This document shows positions 16,415-25,588 of a stretch of 34,120 nt of DNA, piece after piece. This stretch comes from Kordiimonadales bacterium. Lineage in GTDB: Bacteria > Pseudomonadota > Alphaproteobacteria > Sphingomonadales > Kordiimonadaceae. The stretch is taken from assembly GCA_002401685.1 (NCBI GenBank), contig NVTU01000001.1:1-34120 (forward strand). Direction: 5' to 3'. The notes below the pieces were generated by a model that saw nothing but the letters and a program-made list of their open reading frames with translations, was not told the DNA's origin and searched no databases. The translations under genes and the position numbers were made by a program. Position 1 is the first letter of the stretch; each line of letters starts with the position of its first letter.

Positions 16415-16897
16415 ATGAAAAAACTATCTATAGCACTTTTAGCTGCAGCTCTTTTGGCTGGCGCTAGCACGGCACAGGCAGACGACAAAAAATTTGATGG
16501 CGTTCAAGCCGGTGTGGACTTTGGTTACATTGATTTCTCAGGAGCGGGCGGAGATTTTGCGGCCGACCTGTTTCTTGGTTACCGTGTTCAAACCGAGAGC
16601 AATTTTGTCTTCGGCGTTGAAGGCACATTTGGCGGGATCGACAACGATCTCATCGACAATGTCTGGTCCGTCAACGGAACTCTGGGATACGTGGTTGGCA
16701 CGGAGCAAAACGGATTGATTTTCGTTAACAGCGGCTTTGCCAAAGTGAAATTTGATGGCTTTGGGTCAACTGAGCTCTTTAAAGCCGATCTTGGGTACGA
16801 GCATGCGGTTGGTGAAAACATGCGCCTACGCATAAAAGTAACGACCTACGAATTTGACGATTACCGTGGCACAGTCGGTATCAGTTACAATTTCTAA
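16415..16897 (+). CDS. Outer-membrane beta-barrel protein
   Basis: A 160-residue secreted beta-barrel protein. The signal peptide is MKKLSIALLAAALLAGASTAQA (about 1-22). The mature part alternates polar and aromatic residues in amphipathic strands (GVQAGVDFGYIDFSG, DLFLGYRVQTESNFVFGVEG, VNGTLGYVVGTEQNGLIFVNSGFAKVKF) and ends with a terminal aromatic (RGTVGISYNF), the recognition signal for barrel insertion. This resembles small OmpA-N/Omp25-like eight-strand barrels. I choose ATG at 16415: GGGGA at 16405-16409 precedes it by five bases, and the frame's upstream TTG falls right in front of this site. A bidirectional terminator follows. Confidence 0.88.
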   Translation: MKKLSIALLAAALLAGASTAQADDKKFDGVQAGVDFGYIDFSGAGGDFAADLFLGYRVQTESNFVFGVEGTFGGIDNDLIDNVWSVNGTLGYVVGTEQNGLIFVNSGFAKVKFDGFGSTELFKADLGYEHAVGENMRLRIKVTTYEFDDYRGTVGISYNF

Positions 16898-16924
16898 TAT
16901 GTAACTCAACTACGGCAGAAATGA

Positions 16925-16953
16925 AAAACGGCCCCTTCGGGCCGTTTTTTTTT
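16925..16953. terminator. Bidirectional Rho-independent terminator
   Basis: ACGGCCC (16928-16934) pairs with GGGCCGT (16939-16945) around CTTC, followed on the plus strand by a run of nine T (16945-16953). A stretch of five A (16924-16928) on the other side gives a T tail in the minus direction too. It lies between the convergent outer-membrane gene and the molybdenum hydroxylase operon, serving both. Confidence 0.92.
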
Positions 16954-16975
16954 ACACTTGCAATGCTCTGACATA

Positions 16976-19264
16976 TCAAACGCTAAGCTGATCCCGGATC
17001 GGAAGTCGCCTGATACGCTTACCTGTCGCTGCAAAAATAGCGTTGGTAATCGCTGGCGCCACTGGCGGTACACCAGGCTCGCCAACACCGCCGGGGGGAG
17101 CATCATTTTCCATGATAGCAACGTCCACAAACGGACTTTCGCTCATCCGGCACAGCTCATAGGTATCAAAGTTACCTTGAACAATTTGGCCTTTTTCGGC
17201 AGTAATTTCGCCGTACAGAGCAATGGACATGCCGAACAGCACAGCCCCTTCCATCTGGGCCCGCACCCTGTCTGGGTTCACGTAGGTTCCGCAATCAACA
17301 GCCATCCATGCGCGCGGGATTTTCAGCTCACCACTGTCAGACACTTCTACTTCCACTGCGCACGCCACATAGCTCACAAAACTGCGCTGAACGCTGATAC
17401 CAATGCCGCGCCCCTTTGGCATATCTTTGCCGTAGCCAGACATTTTTACCACTTTTTGCAGCACGGCTTTCAAACGCGCGGTGTCCAGTGGGTGACGATC
17501 AAGGCTTTCACCGTAGTTGCCGTACCCAGGACTACGCGGGTTTGACGGATCATTTCCCGTTACTTCCAGGGACGGATTAAACTTACGATCACTACCAATA
17601 AGTTCCATCCACATGTCGGCAGTATTCTTGCCCTCTCCGTGCGCGATCTCGTCCACAAACGAACCAACGGCAAAGGCCTGCTGGATGTTTGCAACAGACC
17701 GCAGCCAGCCAATGCGCACATGTGCCTTGGCTTCCCCGGCATCAACTTGCAGATTCTCACACTCAAACGGCATATCAACAAGGCCGAGCCCCATCTCGAA
17801 ACCACCTGGAGCGTTGGCAGCCGGGTTAAACGTGCTGCCGATAGAAGGATAAGCAGCCTTGTGCTTCCATGCTGTTACTTTGCCATCTTTTACCGCTGCT
17901 TTTACGCGCTGTGCGGTAACCGTATGAAAATAACCGTGGCGCATATCGTCTTCGCGCGTCCAAACCATTTTAAGCGGCTTGCCAGCATGCTTTGCCAACA
18001 CCGCTGCCTCAACGGCAAAATCAGGCTTAGACTTGCGGCCAAATGCCCCACCCAAAAGCGTCGCTTCCACGTGGATCGAAGCCAGATCAGCATCATTTCT
18101 CGGGTCCTTGCCAACGAACGGGGCCACAGCGCTTTGCACTGACTGCGGATCCTGGCAACAGACCCACATATTCAGTTTATCGCCGTCCCACTCCGCCGTA
18201 GCAGATGGTGGTTCCATTGGCGCATGGTTCAGGTGCGGCACATAATAGTCAGCTTCATAGTTTTTATCAGCACCCGCGATCGCGGCATCACAGTCGCCCC
18301 GCTTCAGGTGGCTGATGTCCTTGCCTTCAATCGACGCCCACAGCGTTTTCTCATAGTCTGCGCTGTCGTACCCAGCATTCGCTCCGCCTTCAAAAACGGC
18401 AGCCAGCGCAACGCGGCCCTTCAAGGCAGCCCAGGTGTTGGTGGCAATAACAGCAACACCGCCAAGCGGTTTAAACACGGGCGCGCCCGTTAGCGTCGGC
18501 AGCTCCACAACATCAACAACACCAGCAATTGCCATCGCAGCTGCTTTATCAAAGCTTGTCACCTTACCGCCCACCACTGGTGGGCGCGCCGCAACGGCAT
18601 AAAGCATGCCCTCACGGCGAACATCCTGCCCAAACTGGCTGCTGCCGGTAACGATATCGTTCATATAGATATTTTGCTGAGGTTTACCGATAAAGGTACG
18701 ATCAGCTTTGCTTTTCAGCTTCACTTTATCAGCTTCTGGCGCAGGCAACTTGGCGGCGGCAGCAACAAAGTGCGCATAGTCTTCAGACTTACCTGTGGCT
18801 TTATTGGTGATGCGGTGGCTTTTGGCTTCAACGCCAGAGATATCAACACCCCACTCGTTGGCAGCAGCTTGCTCGAGCATCATACGCGCCGTGGCACCAG
18901 CGGCTCGGAATACATCAAAATTCTTACGAATGGATGTTGAGCCGTCAGTATTCTGGTCGCCAAACTTCTTGTCGCCGTAGGCCGCTTCGAAAACCAAACG
19001 ATCCCAATCGGCTTCCAGTTCGTCAGCAATGATCTGCGGCAAGCCTGTGCGGCTACCCTGCCCCATTTCAACCCGGTGGATATTGATGTGCGCGGTACCA
19101 TCCAAGTCAATGGATAGATATACGGACTTTGTTAGCCCTTCCTCACCCATCGCAGCAGCCATCACATGGTTACCAATCAGCGGAGCCGCAATAACTAAGC
19201 CCATAGCAGCGCCAGACCCTTTAAGGACAGAGCGCCGTGATACGTTTTTAAAATGAACTGTCAT
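16976..19264 (-). CDS. Molybdopterin-binding large subunit, xanthine dehydrogenase/isoquinoline oxidoreductase (IorB) type
   Basis: The 762-residue catalytic subunit of a molybdenum hydroxylase, which inserts oxygen from water into N-heteroaromatics or aldehydes. A twin-arginine signal ([20 protein letters not shown], near 10-29) points to export in the periplasm. Cofactor motifs include [12 protein letters not shown] (near 410) and the active-site Glu loop [17 protein letters not shown] near the C-terminus. The length is slightly above the usual 720-750. It begins one base into the stop of the small subunit (TGATG at 19262-19266), so they are coupled. The substrate is not indicated by the neighbours, and no maturation factor gene of the XdhC type is in the window. 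Confidence 0.93.
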   Translation of the reverse strand: MTVHFKNVSRRSVLKGSGAAMGLVIAAPLIGNHVMAAAMGEEGLTKSVYLSIDLDGTAHINIHRVEMGQGSRTGLPQIIADELEADWDRLVFEAAYGDKKFGDQNTDGSTSIRKNFDVFRAAGATARMMLEQAAANEWGVDISGVEAKSHRITNKATGKSEDYAHFVAAAAKLPAPEADKVKLKSKADRTFIGKPQQNIYMNDIVTGSSQFGQDVRREGMLYAVAARPPVVGGKVTSFDKAAAMAIAGVVDVVELPTLTGAPVFKPLGGVAVIATNTWAALKGRVALAAVFEGGANAGYDSADYEKTLWASIEGKDISHLKRGDCDAAIAGADKNYEADYYVPHLNHAPMEPPSATAEWDGDKLNMWVCCQDPQSVQSAVAPFVGKDPRNDADLASIHVEATLLGGAFGRKSKPDFAVEAAVLAKHAGKPLKMVWTREDDMRHGYFHTVTAQRVKAAVKDGKVTAWKHKAAYPSIGSTFNPAANAPGGFEMGLGLVDMPFECENLQVDAGEAKAHVRIGWLRSVANIQQAFAVGSFVDEIAHGEGKNTADMWMELIGSDRKFNPSLEVTGNDPSNPRSPGYGNYGESLDRHPLDTARLKAVLQKVVKMSGYGKDMPKGRGIGISVQRSFVSYVACAVEVEVSDSGELKIPRAWMAVDCGTYVNPDRVRAQMEGAVLFGMSIALYGEITAEKGQIVQGNFDTYELCRMSESPFVDVAIMENDAPPGGVGEPGVPPVAPAITNAIFAATGKRIRRLPIRDQLSV

Positions 19265-19716
19265 CAGCTTTTCTCCGCTACTTGGCGAATGGCCGTTTTA
19301 ATGCGCTGGTAGGTACCACAACGACAGATATTTCCTTCCATCGCATCATCGATATCTTGATCAGACGGGTTGGCGTTTTCTGCAAGCAGAGAAGCCGCCT
19401 GCATGATCTGGCCAGACTGACAATAACCGCACTGCGGCACATTGTTGTCGGCCCAAGCTTGCTGCAGAGCGTGCAGTTTGCCGTCTTGTGCCATGCTTTC
19501 AATGGTTTTCACATCCGCACCCTCAACATCTTCCATAAATGTCTGGCACGAGCGCACGGCAGAACCGTTCACATGTACGGTGCAAGCGCCGCAAAGGCCC
19601 TCGCCGCAGCCGAACTTGGTTCCGGTTAACCCTGCAAAGTCCCGTAGATACCAAAGAAGCGGCATCTCTTCATCGCCACTGTAGGACACAGCGCGGCCAT
19701 TAACTTTAAATTCCAT
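19264..19716 (-). CDS. (2Fe-2S) small subunit of the molybdenum hydroxylase, IorA type
   Basis: A 150-residue electron-transfer subunit. The plant-type 2Fe-2S site (GCGEGLCGACTVHVNG, about 42-57, with further Cys in VRSCQ) is followed by the C-terminal 2Fe-2S site (PQCGYCQSGQIM and NICRCGTYQRI). It passes electrons from the molybdenum cofactor of the partner subunit to an acceptor, often a cytochrome. I place the start at ATG 19716, where GGGAG lies about eight bases upstream; an upstream TTG-type extension would add 25 non-conserved residues. It has no signal peptide, so it is probably exported by hitch-hiking on the Tat signal of the large subunit. Confidence 0.94.
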   Translation of the reverse strand: MEFKVNGRAVSYSGDEEMPLLWYLRDFAGLTGTKFGCGEGLCGACTVHVNGSAVRSCQTFMEDVEGADVKTIESMAQDGKLHALQQAWADNNVPQCGYCQSGQIMQAASLLAENANPSDQDIDDAMEGNICRCGTYQRIKTAIRQVAEKS

Positions 19717-19872
19717 GAAATTGCTCCCGACAAGACCCATAAGAAATACGTTGGCCAAACTATACACGCGGGCACGCTTTTGTCGAAACAACTTATGTTT
19801 ATAAGATACGGTTAATCAGCAGTTTTTGAGGCAGCAGAAACATATAGTGAAAGGAACGAAAACAAGTTTCAT

Positions 19873-21810
19873 TTAAAGCACACCAACAGCGATTGGTTCA
19901 CGGCATTCATCCCCTGCTAACCAGATAAAGCTATGCAGTAGACGCAGCCCGTCTTGACTGAATTTTGGCGTAAGAAAAAGCCCAGTTTCGATTGCTGTTA
20001 TGATTTCGTCCCGACGCAAATAATCCCAGCAATGGTGATGTTGCGGCAAGCCACTTGCTATCTCCAGCATATAGCGTTGCGTCCCCTTCATATAAGCTGG
20101 TCCGCCTAGATAATAAACACTGTGGGCAACGTTTGAGGAATTGGCGGCTGGTCCTGGATCTGTTTTTTCCGTTGAAATCTTAGTCAGCGCCGCGCGCTGC
20201 TTTGCCTGCCCTACGCTAAGGTGGTCCCCCGGCCATGATCCCTGATCAAAAGGCATTTCCAGTAAATCAACAACAGCATAGTCCCTAAATAGGTCAAGCG
20301 CGACACGTGCATTGTCGCGGTCGTCTGCGGCCAGGGCAAACTGTGCCTCAAGCAGGGTAAGGTCGTTGAAGGGCTCATAAATTGTTTTATAGGAATTCAT
20401 TACCTGAGCAGGGAACCCGCAAATTCGCCAACCCCGGTCAAAAATATAGTATGTATCCGCCAAATTCTCAGGCGCCACGCCTTGAGCAGAAAGCCAATTT
20501 ACATCGTCGGAGATTGAGGAATAGGCATCATTCAAAAAGCTCTTGTGGAAAAACCGGTGCAACCGGCCGCCCCGTGAAACCAACATGGCGGGTAATAAAT
20601 ATTGAGGCGTCCTTTTGCTGTTTTGAAGGCCGAGCTTCAGTTTACTCCAAGCCAATTCAGGGTTTTTACGCGCCCCTTTCAGGTAAGCCCTAAAATGGCC
20701 AAGTAAACTTTTTTGCTCCATAACACGCTGATGGCTAAAGAAAGAACGTGTTCTTGCCTCAGAGCTGGTGCCGCGCACCCGAGCCACGTTATTAAGCTGA
20801 CAACTTCCTGGATAAGTCTGGTGCAGATTGGAGGTTCCCTGAAAGCGGTACGCAGATCTTCGTGCCACATCGACCGGCCCAATATCTTCGCCGCCTACGT
20901 TGGAGGAATACTGCACGCTATCCAAACCAAAATGCTGTACCAAGCGTGACGCAGCCTGCTGATCGAGCCCCCCTTTAGGACCGCCAAGGAAAACCTGCAC
21001 TGCCTTTGCCTTAGTGGCTAGCTGTGCCCCCAATAACAAGCGAGTATCTTTACCGCCGGAAAGATCAAAAACCAAATCTTCGTCAGCATGGGACGCTCGC
21101 ATCGCTCGAGCGCTCGTCCGTTGTTGCTCTGCGGCCTCCTTCAGTTTCTCAGAATAATCTGCCTTTGAAACGCCGCCAAAAAACACAGATGACGGAAAAG
21201 GTACAAAATCGACCTGGCCCCGCCTGCAACGAATAAAGTGATTGGGCAGCAGCTTATAGACATCGGAAAAACCGGTTCTGGTTAATCCACCAAGGCCAAA
21301 AACAGTCTCAAACGCTGACGACGCAAAGCTGCGCACAAGTGGCCGTCCTTCTACTGCGCGGGCCTTTTCCAAAAGCTGCAGGCAGTTAGTGAAATATTGC
21401 CTCGAGCTGTCCTTGAAGCAAAAGAAGGCATATTGGGACAACGGGTCAGGTGCGATGGTGAAAGCTCCAGCTTCAGAAAATACTGCGCAGCCAAAAACAC
21501 CGACAAGGTTTTTCGGAATGTCCCCTTTTTCAATCGATCGCACATACTGTTCAAGCCGTGACGCCGCACCGGGCACTGGCAACAAAGAACTGAAAGCTAC
21601 ATCGCGGTCAATCACCGCGCCATCCCAAAAGACCAAATCGCCATTTGGGCCTATAGTTGCACTAGGCTCGGTTGACGCCAATACCAGTGTATTTTCATTT
21701 TTAAAGCAATAAGGGGAGGGGGAAAACCCGCCAAAGTCACTAGCAGAAAACTGCGCCAAGCGTTGTGGGAAGCCAGCGTTATGGCTATCAATTGCAATGA
21801 GAAATTTCAC
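19873..21810 (-). CDS. Asparagine-synthase-like protein without a glutaminase cysteine
   Basis: A 645-residue protein of the asparagine synthase family. The ATP-pyrophosphatase loop DLSGGKDTRLLL (near 250-260) is present and differs from the common SGGxDS form by Thr at the final position. The N-terminal domain keeps fragments of the amidotransferase fold (VFWDGAVIDRD near 60-70, SQYAFFCFKD near 126-135) but has no Cys after the initiator (sequence VKFLIAIDSHN), so it cannot hydrolyse glutamine in the usual way; the closest logic is beta-lactam synthetase or lasso-peptide cyclase. I start at GTG 21810 because GGGGGG lies just before it; a TTG at 21822 adds four residues. The substrate is unknown. 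Confidence 0.8.
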   Translation of the reverse strand: MKFLIAIDSHNAGFPQRLAQFSASDFGGFSPSPYCFKNENTLVLASTEPSATIGPNGDLVFWDGAVIDRDVAFSSLLPVPGAASRLEQYVRSIEKGDIPKNLVGVFGCAVFSEAGAFTIAPDPLSQYAFFCFKDSSRQYFTNCLQLLEKARAVEGRPLVRSFASSAFETVFGLGGLTRTGFSDVYKLLPNHFIRCRRGQVDFVPFPSSVFFGGVSKADYSEKLKEAAEQQRTSARAMRASHADEDLVFDLSGGKDTRLLLGAQLATKAKAVQVFLGGPKGGLDQQAASRLVQHFGLDSVQYSSNVGGEDIGPVDVARRSAYRFQGTSNLHQTYPGSCQLNNVARVRGTSSEARTRSFFSHQRVMEQKSLLGHFRAYLKGARKNPELAWSKLKLGLQNSKRTPQYLLPAMLVSRGGRLHRFFHKSFLNDAYSSISDDVNWLSAQGVAPENLADTYYIFDRGWRICGFPAQVMNSYKTIYEPFNDLTLLEAQFALAADDRDNARVALDLFRDYAVVDLLEMPFDQGSWPGDHLSVGQAKQRAALTKISTEKTDPGPAANSSNVAHSVYYLGGPAYMKGTQRYMLEIASGLPQHHHCWDYLRRDEIITAIETGLFLTPKFSQDGLRLLHSFIWLAGDECREPIAVGVL

Positions 21811-21904
21811 TGTGCCCCCCAAATGTTCCGTGGATGAGCTTTAAACCAAATCCATCAATATCAACACCTTCAAACAAAAACACCTACTGCAACGGCTTGA
21901 AACA

Positions 21905-22678
21905 CTATGGCTGCGGCCGCTGAAAGACCCATTTTGTTTCGTCAGACAGATCCGGCTTATACGCATAACCGCCCGCACTAAATTCCTTGAGTTTTTCAGG
22001 GTCTGTAATGCGATTATCGATGACATACCGTGTCATCGTGCCGCGTGCTTTTTTGGCAAGGAATGATATAACCCGCGCGCGGCCCTCTTTCACTTCCTGA
22101 AAAACAGGCGTCACTATACGGGCCTTCAGTACCTTCTGGTTTACCGCTTTAAAATACTCACCCGACGCAAGATTGACCAACACCGGATCGGTGTCACCTT
22201 TGAAGCTTTTATTAAGCTCCTTAGTAATCAAATCGCCCCAGAAATTATAAAGATTTGTGCCGCGTTCGCTCGCAAATTTAATGCCCATTTCAAGCCGGTA
22301 GGCCTGCATCAGATCAAGCGGCTGCAACAAACCGTACAGGCCCGACAATATACGCAGGCTGTCATTGGTAAAAGCACGGTCTTCATCTGACAACGTCGGG
22401 GCATCAAGCCCAATATATACGTCGCCTTTAAACGCGTCGATCGCTGAGCGAGCGTTTGCTGGTGTGAACGGTGTTTTAAACGCCTTGAAACGCTTCACGT
22501 TCAGCTCGGCCAAATTATCAGAGATGCCCATCATCGCCTTCAGGTCTTCGGCTTTCAGCGTTTTTGCAATTTTCATGAGCTTGCGCGTTTCCTTCAGCAA
22601 GCTCGGGATGGCCGCATCGTCGCGCAGGTTTTCGCTTTCGAAATCTAGTTTTTTCGCTGGTGAAATCACTATCAACAT
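21905..22678 (-). CDS. yaaA: YaaA family protein (peroxide stress / DNA-binding, UPF0246)
   Basis: A 257-residue YaaA (DUF328) family protein. The hallmarks are present: the start MLIVISPAKKLDFES, then DDAAIPSLLKETRKLMKIAKT, YIGLDAPTLSDEDR and YGLLQPLDLMQAYRLEMG, followed by LVNLASGEYFKAV. In E. coli YaaA lowers intracellular iron and protects DNA against hydrogen peroxide, and family members bind DNA. It lies 55 bases downstream of an MFS transporter on the same strand and 94 bases before the asparagine-synthase-like gene, so co-transcription is possible but not shown. Confidence 0.94.
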   Translation of the reverse strand: MLIVISPAKKLDFESENLRDDAAIPSLLKETRKLMKIAKTLKAEDLKAMMGISDNLAELNVKRFKAFKTPFTPANARSAIDAFKGDVYIGLDAPTLSDEDRAFTNDSLRILSGLYGLLQPLDLMQAYRLEMGIKFASERGTNLYNFWGDLITKELNKSFKGDTDPVLVNLASGEYFKAVNQKVLKARIVTPVFQEVKEGRARVISFLAKKARGTMTRYVIDNRITDPEKLKEFSAGGYAYKPDLSDETKWVFQRPQP

Positions 22679-22733
22679 TGTCTCGCTCCCAATTCAAAAA
22701 AACGTCTCGCGCCGCCCGTGTTTCAAGCTTGTA

Positions 22734-23936
22734 TCAGCTTTCAGGTACAGGCTGTTTTCGTGCGTCTGTTAGGCCCCAAATCACCGTTGCAAAAACCGCG
22801 ATGCCCAGCATAGCGAATGCAGTCTCGTTAACAGTGGCCCACCCGAACTTCTGCAATATCACACCCGCGCCGAAGGAGGCAACGCCTGAGAAGCCAAACA
22901 CAATAATTTCGTTCACGCCCTGTACCTTGCCTTTTTCACTATCGGTATGCACCTGTGTCAACAAACTCGTTCCGCCTACGAAACAGAAGTTCCACCCAAC
23001 CCCGAGCATAACCAGCGACAGAGTGAACTGCCAGGCCTCTACGCCTGAAAGCGCCACAACAAAGGCCCCAGCGAACAGCGCCTGACCTGCCAGTAAAATA
23101 GGCAACACACCAAACCGGGTGATAAGGTTTCCAGTCACAAGCCCCGGCAAGAACATTGCAACAACATGCCACTGAATAACATAAGCACCCTGCGAAGCCG
23201 GAAACCCGGCTTTCACCATAGCCAGCGGCGTGGCAGTCATAACGAAGCTCATCATCGCATAACCAAGCCCCGCATTGATAACAGCAATAACAAATTTAGG
23301 CGTCCGAATAATTTGACCTAATGTCCGGATCTCGCCAGTCCCCTCTGTCTCACCGCTGCCATGTTTCGCTTCAAGTGGCTTGAGAAAAGCGATTGGTAGA
23401 AAAACCAGGGTCGCCGCGCCTACAACAAAGACAAAAGATCCAAGATAGCTGTAGCCTTCAAAATAATTATTTAACCAGCCTGTCGCTACCGGCACAGCAA
23501 AGGCTGAGGCAACACCGCCCAACAGAATGAGCGAGATCGCCCGCGGCGCTTGCGCTTTCGACACGCTTTCCCCTGCAGCAAACCGGTAATATTGAGCACT
23601 CGCCTGAAAGGGCCCCATAGATACAGTTGCGATACAGAGCAAAACGAAACTACCGCTATAGAGGCTTGCCACACACAGCAAGCCACCAAATACACCAAAG
23701 CTAGCGCCTAACCGAAACCCAAATCGCCTGCTGGTACGCTGCATCAAAAGGGACAAAGGCCCGGTCGCGAGCGCTGCGGATACAATATAAAGCGAAACAG
23801 GCAATGTGGCATACGCCGGATCACTCGCCAGTTCCTGGCCTGAAAGACCAGCAAAGGTGAAAACCGCCATTGAACAAGCGAAAAAACACGCCTGTGCAAA
23901 CACTAAAATATATACATTTCTACTAAGGTTCATCAT
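22734..23936 (-). CDS. Major facilitator superfamily transporter
   Basis: A 400-residue membrane protein with twelve likely membrane segments, in the two-fold six-plus-six pattern. The first segments are VYILVFAQACFFACSMAVFTFAG and LPVSLYIVSAALATGPLSLL; the loop after segment 2 carries the basic MQRTSRRFGFR, corresponding to the MFS motif A region. The middle cytoplasmic loop includes GSGETEGTGEIRTLGQ. The C-terminal half holds a second six-helix set ending with FAMLGIAVFATVIWGLTD. The substrate and direction are not evident. It starts from ATG-ATG at 23936-23931. Confidence 0.9.
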   Translation of the reverse strand: MMNLSRNVYILVFAQACFFACSMAVFTFAGLSGQELASDPAYATLPVSLYIVSAALATGPLSLLMQRTSRRFGFRLGASFGVFGGLLCVASLYSGSFVLLCIATVSMGPFQASAQYYRFAAGESVSKAQAPRAISLILLGGVASAFAVPVATGWLNNYFEGYSYLGSFVFVVGAATLVFLPIAFLKPLEAKHGSGETEGTGEIRTLGQIIRTPKFVIAVINAGLGYAMMSFVMTATPLAMVKAGFPASQGAYVIQWHVVAMFLPGLVTGNLITRFGVLPILLAGQALFAGAFVVALSGVEAWQFTLSLVMLGVGWNFCFVGGTSLLTQVHTDSEKGKVQGVNEIIVFGFSGVASFGAGVILQKFGWATVNETAFAMLGIAVFATVIWGLTDARKQPVPES

Positions 23937-24244
23937 GCACCTACAGAGCTAAAAAAATCTATATCCAGAGCTAGCCGAGTGTACCTAAAAGAACAAACAA
24001 GAAAGCTTTCTGATGCGCTTCACTTTATGTTTCCTGTAAGTTTTCAGTGACTTTTCAAGCCGTTCCCCAGTTAAGAGCAACCATTAATTTAGCACTAAAC
24101 AAAATCCGGTTGCGCGTAGACGAAATTTGGGAGAAAAAGGCCTATAAAAAGTATCGTCAGCCGCCATCTCAAGGCTGCTGGAGAAGACCTCTCCAGATGG
24201 GATAGCGGTTATAATAAGGGCAACAGCCCATGAGGGATCTCGAC
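23937..24244. other. Leader and divergent promoter region before the cystathionine gamma-synthase family gene
   Basis: A 308-base divergent intergenic region. The promoters for the MFS gene (minus) and the PLP enzyme (plus) must lie here. The last 90 bases contain a compact, mutually exclusive set of pairings described separately at 24158-24208. The remaining part is AT-rich with no recognised RNA gene. Confidence 0.5.
24158..24208 (+). ncRNA. Candidate structured 5' leader element
   Basis: Three pairings are visible. CAGCC (24158-24162) pairs with GGCTG (24173-24177) around a ten-base loop. CTGGAGA (24178-24184) pairs with TCTCCAG (24190-24196), a perfect seven-bp hairpin with loop AGACC. 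The first loop CCATC (24164-24168) can also pair with GATGG (24196-24200). Alternatively CCGC (24161-24164) pairs with GCGG (24205-24208) around CATC/GATG, which excludes the first hairpin. It does not match any SAM-II, SAH or other riboswitch consensus I can recall. The element ends 36 bases before the start codon of the PLP enzyme, so it might control its translation. Speculative. Confidence 0.4.
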
Positions 24245-25537
24245 ATGACCAAAGACCGCAAAGATTTTCGTAAGAAAATGATAGGCAACCACCGCCTAAG
24301 TCCAGAAACACAGATGATGGGCTACGGGTATGACCCTGAGCTTTCCGAAGGGTCCCTGAAGCCGCCAGTATTTTTAACATCCACTTTCGTTTTCAAGAAA
24401 GCGCAAGACGGCAAGGATTTTTTCGAACTTGCATACGGCAAACGTGCCCCAAAAGAAGGCGAAGAACCTGGTCTGATATATTCGCGCATTAACAACCCTA
24501 ACCTCGAAATGCTGGAAGACAGGCTTGCACTTTGGGAAGACGCTGAAAAAGGCCTGACATTCTCAAGCGGCATGGCTGCCATTTCCACGAGCTTACTGGC
24601 CTATTTGCGCCCCGGCGATGTTATCCTTTTCTCAGCGCCCATTTACGGCGGGACAGAGTATCTGATCAGAAACATTCTGCCGGAATACGGCATCAAAGCC
24701 GTTGAGTTTGAAAGTGGCGGCACCAACCCAACACTTCAGCCCGCAATGGAAGAAGCCAAAAAGCTAGGCCGCGTCGCTGTAATTTTCACGGAAACACCAG
24801 CCAACCCAACAAATGGCCTGATCGACCTTCATGCTTGCCGAGACCTAGCTGACAAAGTCGGCGAGGAAACCGGCCACCGTCCGGTTATCATGACAGATAA
24901 TACATTTCTTGGCCCTGTGTGGCAGCACCCGCTTGAGCACGGCGCTGACATTGTGCTCTATTCCCTCACAAAATATGTTGCGGGACATTCCGATATTGTT
25001 GCTGGCGCCGCGATTGGCAGCACGGCAATGTTGGGCCCTATCGCAGGGTTCCGTACGATCCTCGGCACCATGTGTGACCCGCACACTGGGTGGTTAATAA
25101 TGCGTTCTCTGGAAACGCTTAAACTGCGCATGACGGCAGCTTCTGAAAACGCCAAGAAAATTGCCAAGTATCTGAACGAACACCCTAATGTGGAAAAGGT
25201 GCATTACCTTGGCTTCATGAAAAAAGACGACCCTTGTTACAAAATCTTTCAGGACCAATGTGAAGGGCAAGCGGGCGCCACCTTTGCCTTTGATATCAAA
25301 GGCGATGAGGCTGCGGCCTTCCGCGTCCTGGATGCGCTTCAGGTTATCAAACTGGCAGTTAGCCTTGGGGGTACTGAAAGTTTGATGGAGCACCCTTACG
25401 CGATGACGCATGCTGATGTACCTGACGATGTGAAGGAGCGCCTTGGTATCTCAGACCGCATGCTGCGTATCAGCGTCGGCGTCGAAAACCCAGACGATCT
25501 GATCGCTGATTTATCGCAAGCGCTCGATGCGGTCTAA
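24245..25537 (+). CDS. Cystathionine gamma-synthase/methionine gamma-lyase family PLP enzyme
   Basis: A 430-residue fold-type I, PLP-dependent enzyme of sulfur amino-acid metabolism. The PLP lysine lies in SLTKYVAGHSD (about 242), with YSRINNPN for phosphate binding near 82, the SSGMAA turn, TETPANPTNG and DNTF carrying the cofactor Asp. The long N-terminus with MTKDRKDFRKKMIGNHRLSPETQM is the type seen in a group of cystathionine gamma-synthase family proteins whose exact substrate varies. I place the start at ATG 24245 because GAGGGA at 24232-24237 precedes it at good distance; an in-frame ATG at 24230 would add five residues. The transcript has a possible structured leader. Confidence 0.9.
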   Translation: MTKDRKDFRKKMIGNHRLSPETQMMGYGYDPELSEGSLKPPVFLTSTFVFKKAQDGKDFFELAYGKRAPKEGEEPGLIYSRINNPNLEMLEDRLALWEDAEKGLTFSSGMAAISTSLLAYLRPGDVILFSAPIYGGTEYLIRNILPEYGIKAVEFESGGTNPTLQPAMEEAKKLGRVAVIFTETPANPTNGLIDLHACRDLADKVGEETGHRPVIMTDNTFLGPVWQHPLEHGADIVLYSLTKYVAGHSDIVAGAAIGSTAMLGPIAGFRTILGTMCDPHTGWLIMRSLETLKLRMTAASENAKKIAKYLNEHPNVEKVHYLGFMKKDDPCYKIFQDQCEGQAGATFAFDIKGDEAAAFRVLDALQVIKLAVSLGGTESLMEHPYAMTHADVPDDVKERLGISDRMLRISVGVENPDDLIADLSQALDAV

Positions 25538-25556
25538 AACGCAAGAATAATTCGAT

Positions 25557-25586
25557 AAAAAGGCCCGTTCACTCGGGCCTTTTTTC
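25557..25586. terminator. Bidirectional Rho-independent terminator
   Basis: AAAAAGGCCCG (25557-25567) pairs perfectly with CGGGCCTTTTT (25574-25584) around the loop TTCACT, followed by a T run on the plus strand (T25580-25585); the A run gives a T tail on the minus strand. It lies between the convergent PLP enzyme and the ABC exporter, three bases before the exporter stop. Confidence 0.92.
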
Positions 25587-25588
25587 GT

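Noticed and set aside
19873-21810. Lasso-peptide cyclase
   Set aside because: The domain layout is similar, but no precursor peptide, leader-recognition or transglutaminase-like peptidase gene is present nearby.
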